DNA of 31,457 nt from Brachionus koreanus (lineage: Eukaryota > Rotifera > Eurotatoria > Ploima > Brachionidae): contig PJRA01000509.1 of NCBI GenBank assembly GCA_016987375.1, forward strand, positions 636,347 to 667,803. Direction: 5' to 3'. A program made the position numbers and the translations under genes. How positions within the stretch are numbered: the stretch's first letter is position 1; each line of letters begins with the position of its first letter. Shown piece by piece: positions 29,574 to 31,457 of this stretch. Under the pieces are notes generated by a model. That model saw only the letters and a list, made by a program, of their open reading frames with translations, was not told the DNA's origin and ran no database searches.

Positions 29574-31457
29574 ATGGTTTTTATCAAGGATGCCAAAAAA
29601 GAGTTTCTTGACCAAATAATCAACAAAGTAAGAGTATAATTAGAAAAAAAAAAGCCTAAATTAAATCAACTTTGGTTAGAGAGTGCTTGTTTTTGTACAT
29701 CTAGATGTAGACGCTTTATGTTCTTGGAAAATTTTACAAGTTTACTCTTTTATCCTAATAATAAATAAAATTTTGAATTTCTATAAAAGCATTTGTTACA
29801 TTGTGAGCATATTTTATATTCGGTAATTCCAATCAGCAATAAACAGGCTCTTGAAGATGCATACAATCAGCACAAGCAAGTAGCTAATAACATAATATTG
29901 ATTAATTGCGGAGCTACATTGGACTTGGTGGAGATTCTTCAGCCGCCTGAAGAAACAGTGTTTTATCTAATAGACAGTTTGAGACCCCTCGAAGTGCGTA
30001 ATGTCTACAATGGTGTGCAAATAAAAATAATAGTTTTACAAAGTGAATTGGGGATTGAGCAAAAGCTAGTACCCGAGTTTGAGGACATATTTGATGAAGA
30101 TGATGAAGAAGAAGAAAACGAGGATGCAAATGAAGAGGAAAATTCAGACGATGAAGAGTCCGGCAGAGGCAGATCAAAACGCAAACGTTTTGATCCAGAA
30201 TTTTTGGAAAAAATGCACGCAAAACGAGAATGGGAAAATAAAAGAAGCAAAATTTTATTCGAATACTACAAGTATACTTATCATCGGTGTGCATCAAGTA
30301 TGATTTTGTTTGATCTAGCTTGGAAAAGTGCTAAAGATAACAACGACCTACTATGGTGGTCAATAATTGGTCTCACTGAACAAATAATTAACTGCAAAAT
30401 AGATAGAGACATATATACTAGGTATATAGCCGACATGAATTCTCATGTACTGAGACACAATCATAGGCCTTCAGCTAACACGTTGGGAACTTCGAATTCA
30501 AATACAGCTCAGGACGATGTTTCAATTAATTGTTTGAAAATTTCCTATTTAGACGATTTGAACATGGTTCTGCTAAGACACTGGTCCATACTTGAGAGTA
30601 TTTACCATTCTATCGACTTGGCTTGCCTGTTCAAAATGTGGACCAATAAAGGAAAAAAAAAGCTCAATGAATTTTTAGCCGATCTTGGTCTTCCTTTGAA
30701 TGAATGCAAACAAAAATTTGCATACATGGACAGTTCTTATAAAAATGATTTTAAAATGCTAGTAGCGTCCGAAAATATTAAAGAAAAGTATCGCTACGAC
30801 GAAAGTTTTATTTACTTATCGACTTTTATTGCCAGTTTCGGCTACACAAATAAGCTGACTGCTTTTGACATGGCATATGCCGTTGAGGCACTATTGGAAA
30901 ATGTGGACGAGGAAAAAAATTTATCAGACAAATTTATTGAAGCATTGAATTGTTTGAATAGAGACAATCTAAAAACTCTAGAATGTGCCATTGATGCGGC
31001 TAAGAATCATTTGAAAAAAATTTTCCAACAAATACAAAATTTTATAGACATGAATCAAATAGTGGCATCTGGGCCATTTTTACAAGTTTTTCTTGATGAA
31101 GGCTCTACTGAGAGCAAGTATTTTGCACAATTTTTTACTTCAAAAAAACTTGCCAGATATGCTCTCCAATCTTATTTAGCATTGACCAAAGGTAAAAAGG
31201 TGAGAAATATGCCGTTGATTATATGTATATCTTTGAATGAGAACAGCACATTGATCGCTGGAGTACCGCCCTATAGAACATCTAATAATACTGAAAAGTA
31301 AGTTAAGATAATTAAGAAAAAAAATTTCCAAATAAATTTATAAAAATTATTTAATCAAATTTTTTTTTCAAGTTGTTTTGGTCTTGCATTTGATGAAGCT
31401 GCTGAAAAAACAAAATCAAGAGTCAATTTTAGTTTTTTCGATACGTCAAGTAATTAA
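29574..31457 (+). CDS. CDC45: CDC45, CMG helicase subunit (C-terminus beyond window)
   Basis: Essential replication factor: with MCM2-7 and GINS it forms the CMG helicase that unwinds DNA at forks. Four exons are read here: 29574-29627 (MVFIKDAKKEFL), 29680-29739 (RVLVFVHLDVDALCSWKILQ), 29790-31297 and 31373-31449 or further, with introns of 52, 50 and 75 bp. Joins recreate the conserved N-terminus, including the DVDAL motif of this DHH/RecJ-like fold (catalytically inactive in CDC45), and NNTENCFGLAFDEAAEKTKS across intron 3. Other family blocks: ILINCGATLDLVEILQP, an acidic Asp/Glu run at about 136-163, DLLWWSIIGLTEQ, HVLRHNHRP, EFLADLGLPLNECKQKF and SQGPF-like ASGPF. About 566 residues lie in the window, and the human protein has 566 in total, but the alignment runs out at FDTS, some 25 residues before the human C-terminus. 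The TAA at 31455-31457 is therefore probably inside a fourth intron (possible donor A|GTAATT at 31450). Confidence 0.96.

Noticed and set aside
29914..30303. Overlapping open frames across the CDC45 acidic stretch
   Set aside because: Asp/Glu codon repeats (GAx) create open shadow frames; the CDC45 frame is clearly the real one.
1..31457. CRISPR arrays, bacterial operons, rRNA or tRNA genes
   Set aside because: No regularly spaced repeats and no conserved RNA gene sequence were seen; spliced animal genes make prokaryotic features irrelevant.

Overview
The window is nuclear DNA from a small-genome, strongly AT-rich metazoan. A forkhead FoxF gene, a neuronal calcium sensor, a rhodopsin-class receptor pseudogene, C2H2 zinc fingers and two cilia genes (CCDC103 and MKKS/BBS6) place it among ciliated invertebrate animals. 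Most introns are GT-AG and very short (46-75 bp in MKKS, the calcium sensor and CDC45). A monogonont rotifer such as Brachionus would fit the composition, intron size and retroelement types, but that is inference, not proof.

Layout, left to right. FoxF lies on the minus strand (275-1522), followed by several kb of AT-rich upstream DNA carrying two short inverted-repeat elements that look like piggyBac-type MITEs (3970-4192, 5227-5642). CCDC103 (plus, 6223-6918) is a single-exon gene with an RFX X-box-like palindrome 59 bases before its ATG. An unidentified decayed coding remnant follows (7082-7722). MKKS/BBS6 (minus, 8935-10696, three exons) comes next, with a small orphan reading frame head-to-head at its 5' end. 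A three-exon gene for a 1178-residue zinc-finger/AT-hook protein (minus, 12681-21110) holds two introns of 2.1 and 2.8 kb; a 5'-truncated non-LTR retrotransposon end sits in the first. A two-coding-exon calcium sensor of the recoverin/NCS family (minus, 23274-23909) follows.

From about 24.8 to 29.2 kb the window is a graveyard: a TA-flanked MITE, a mariner transposase riddled with breaks, two non-LTR reverse transcriptase fragments and a broken GPCR that lacks TM4-TM5. The window ends with the replication gene CDC45 (plus, from 29574), which has four exons here and almost certainly continues past the right edge.

There is no operon logic. The only functional link between neighbours is that CCDC103 (dynein arm assembly) and MKKS (BBSome chaperone) are both ciliary and lie about 2 kb apart. 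Coding joins were worked out by reading splice sites and checking that phases and family alignments agree. Gene-level identities are firm; UTRs, transposon ends and regulatory sites are less certain.
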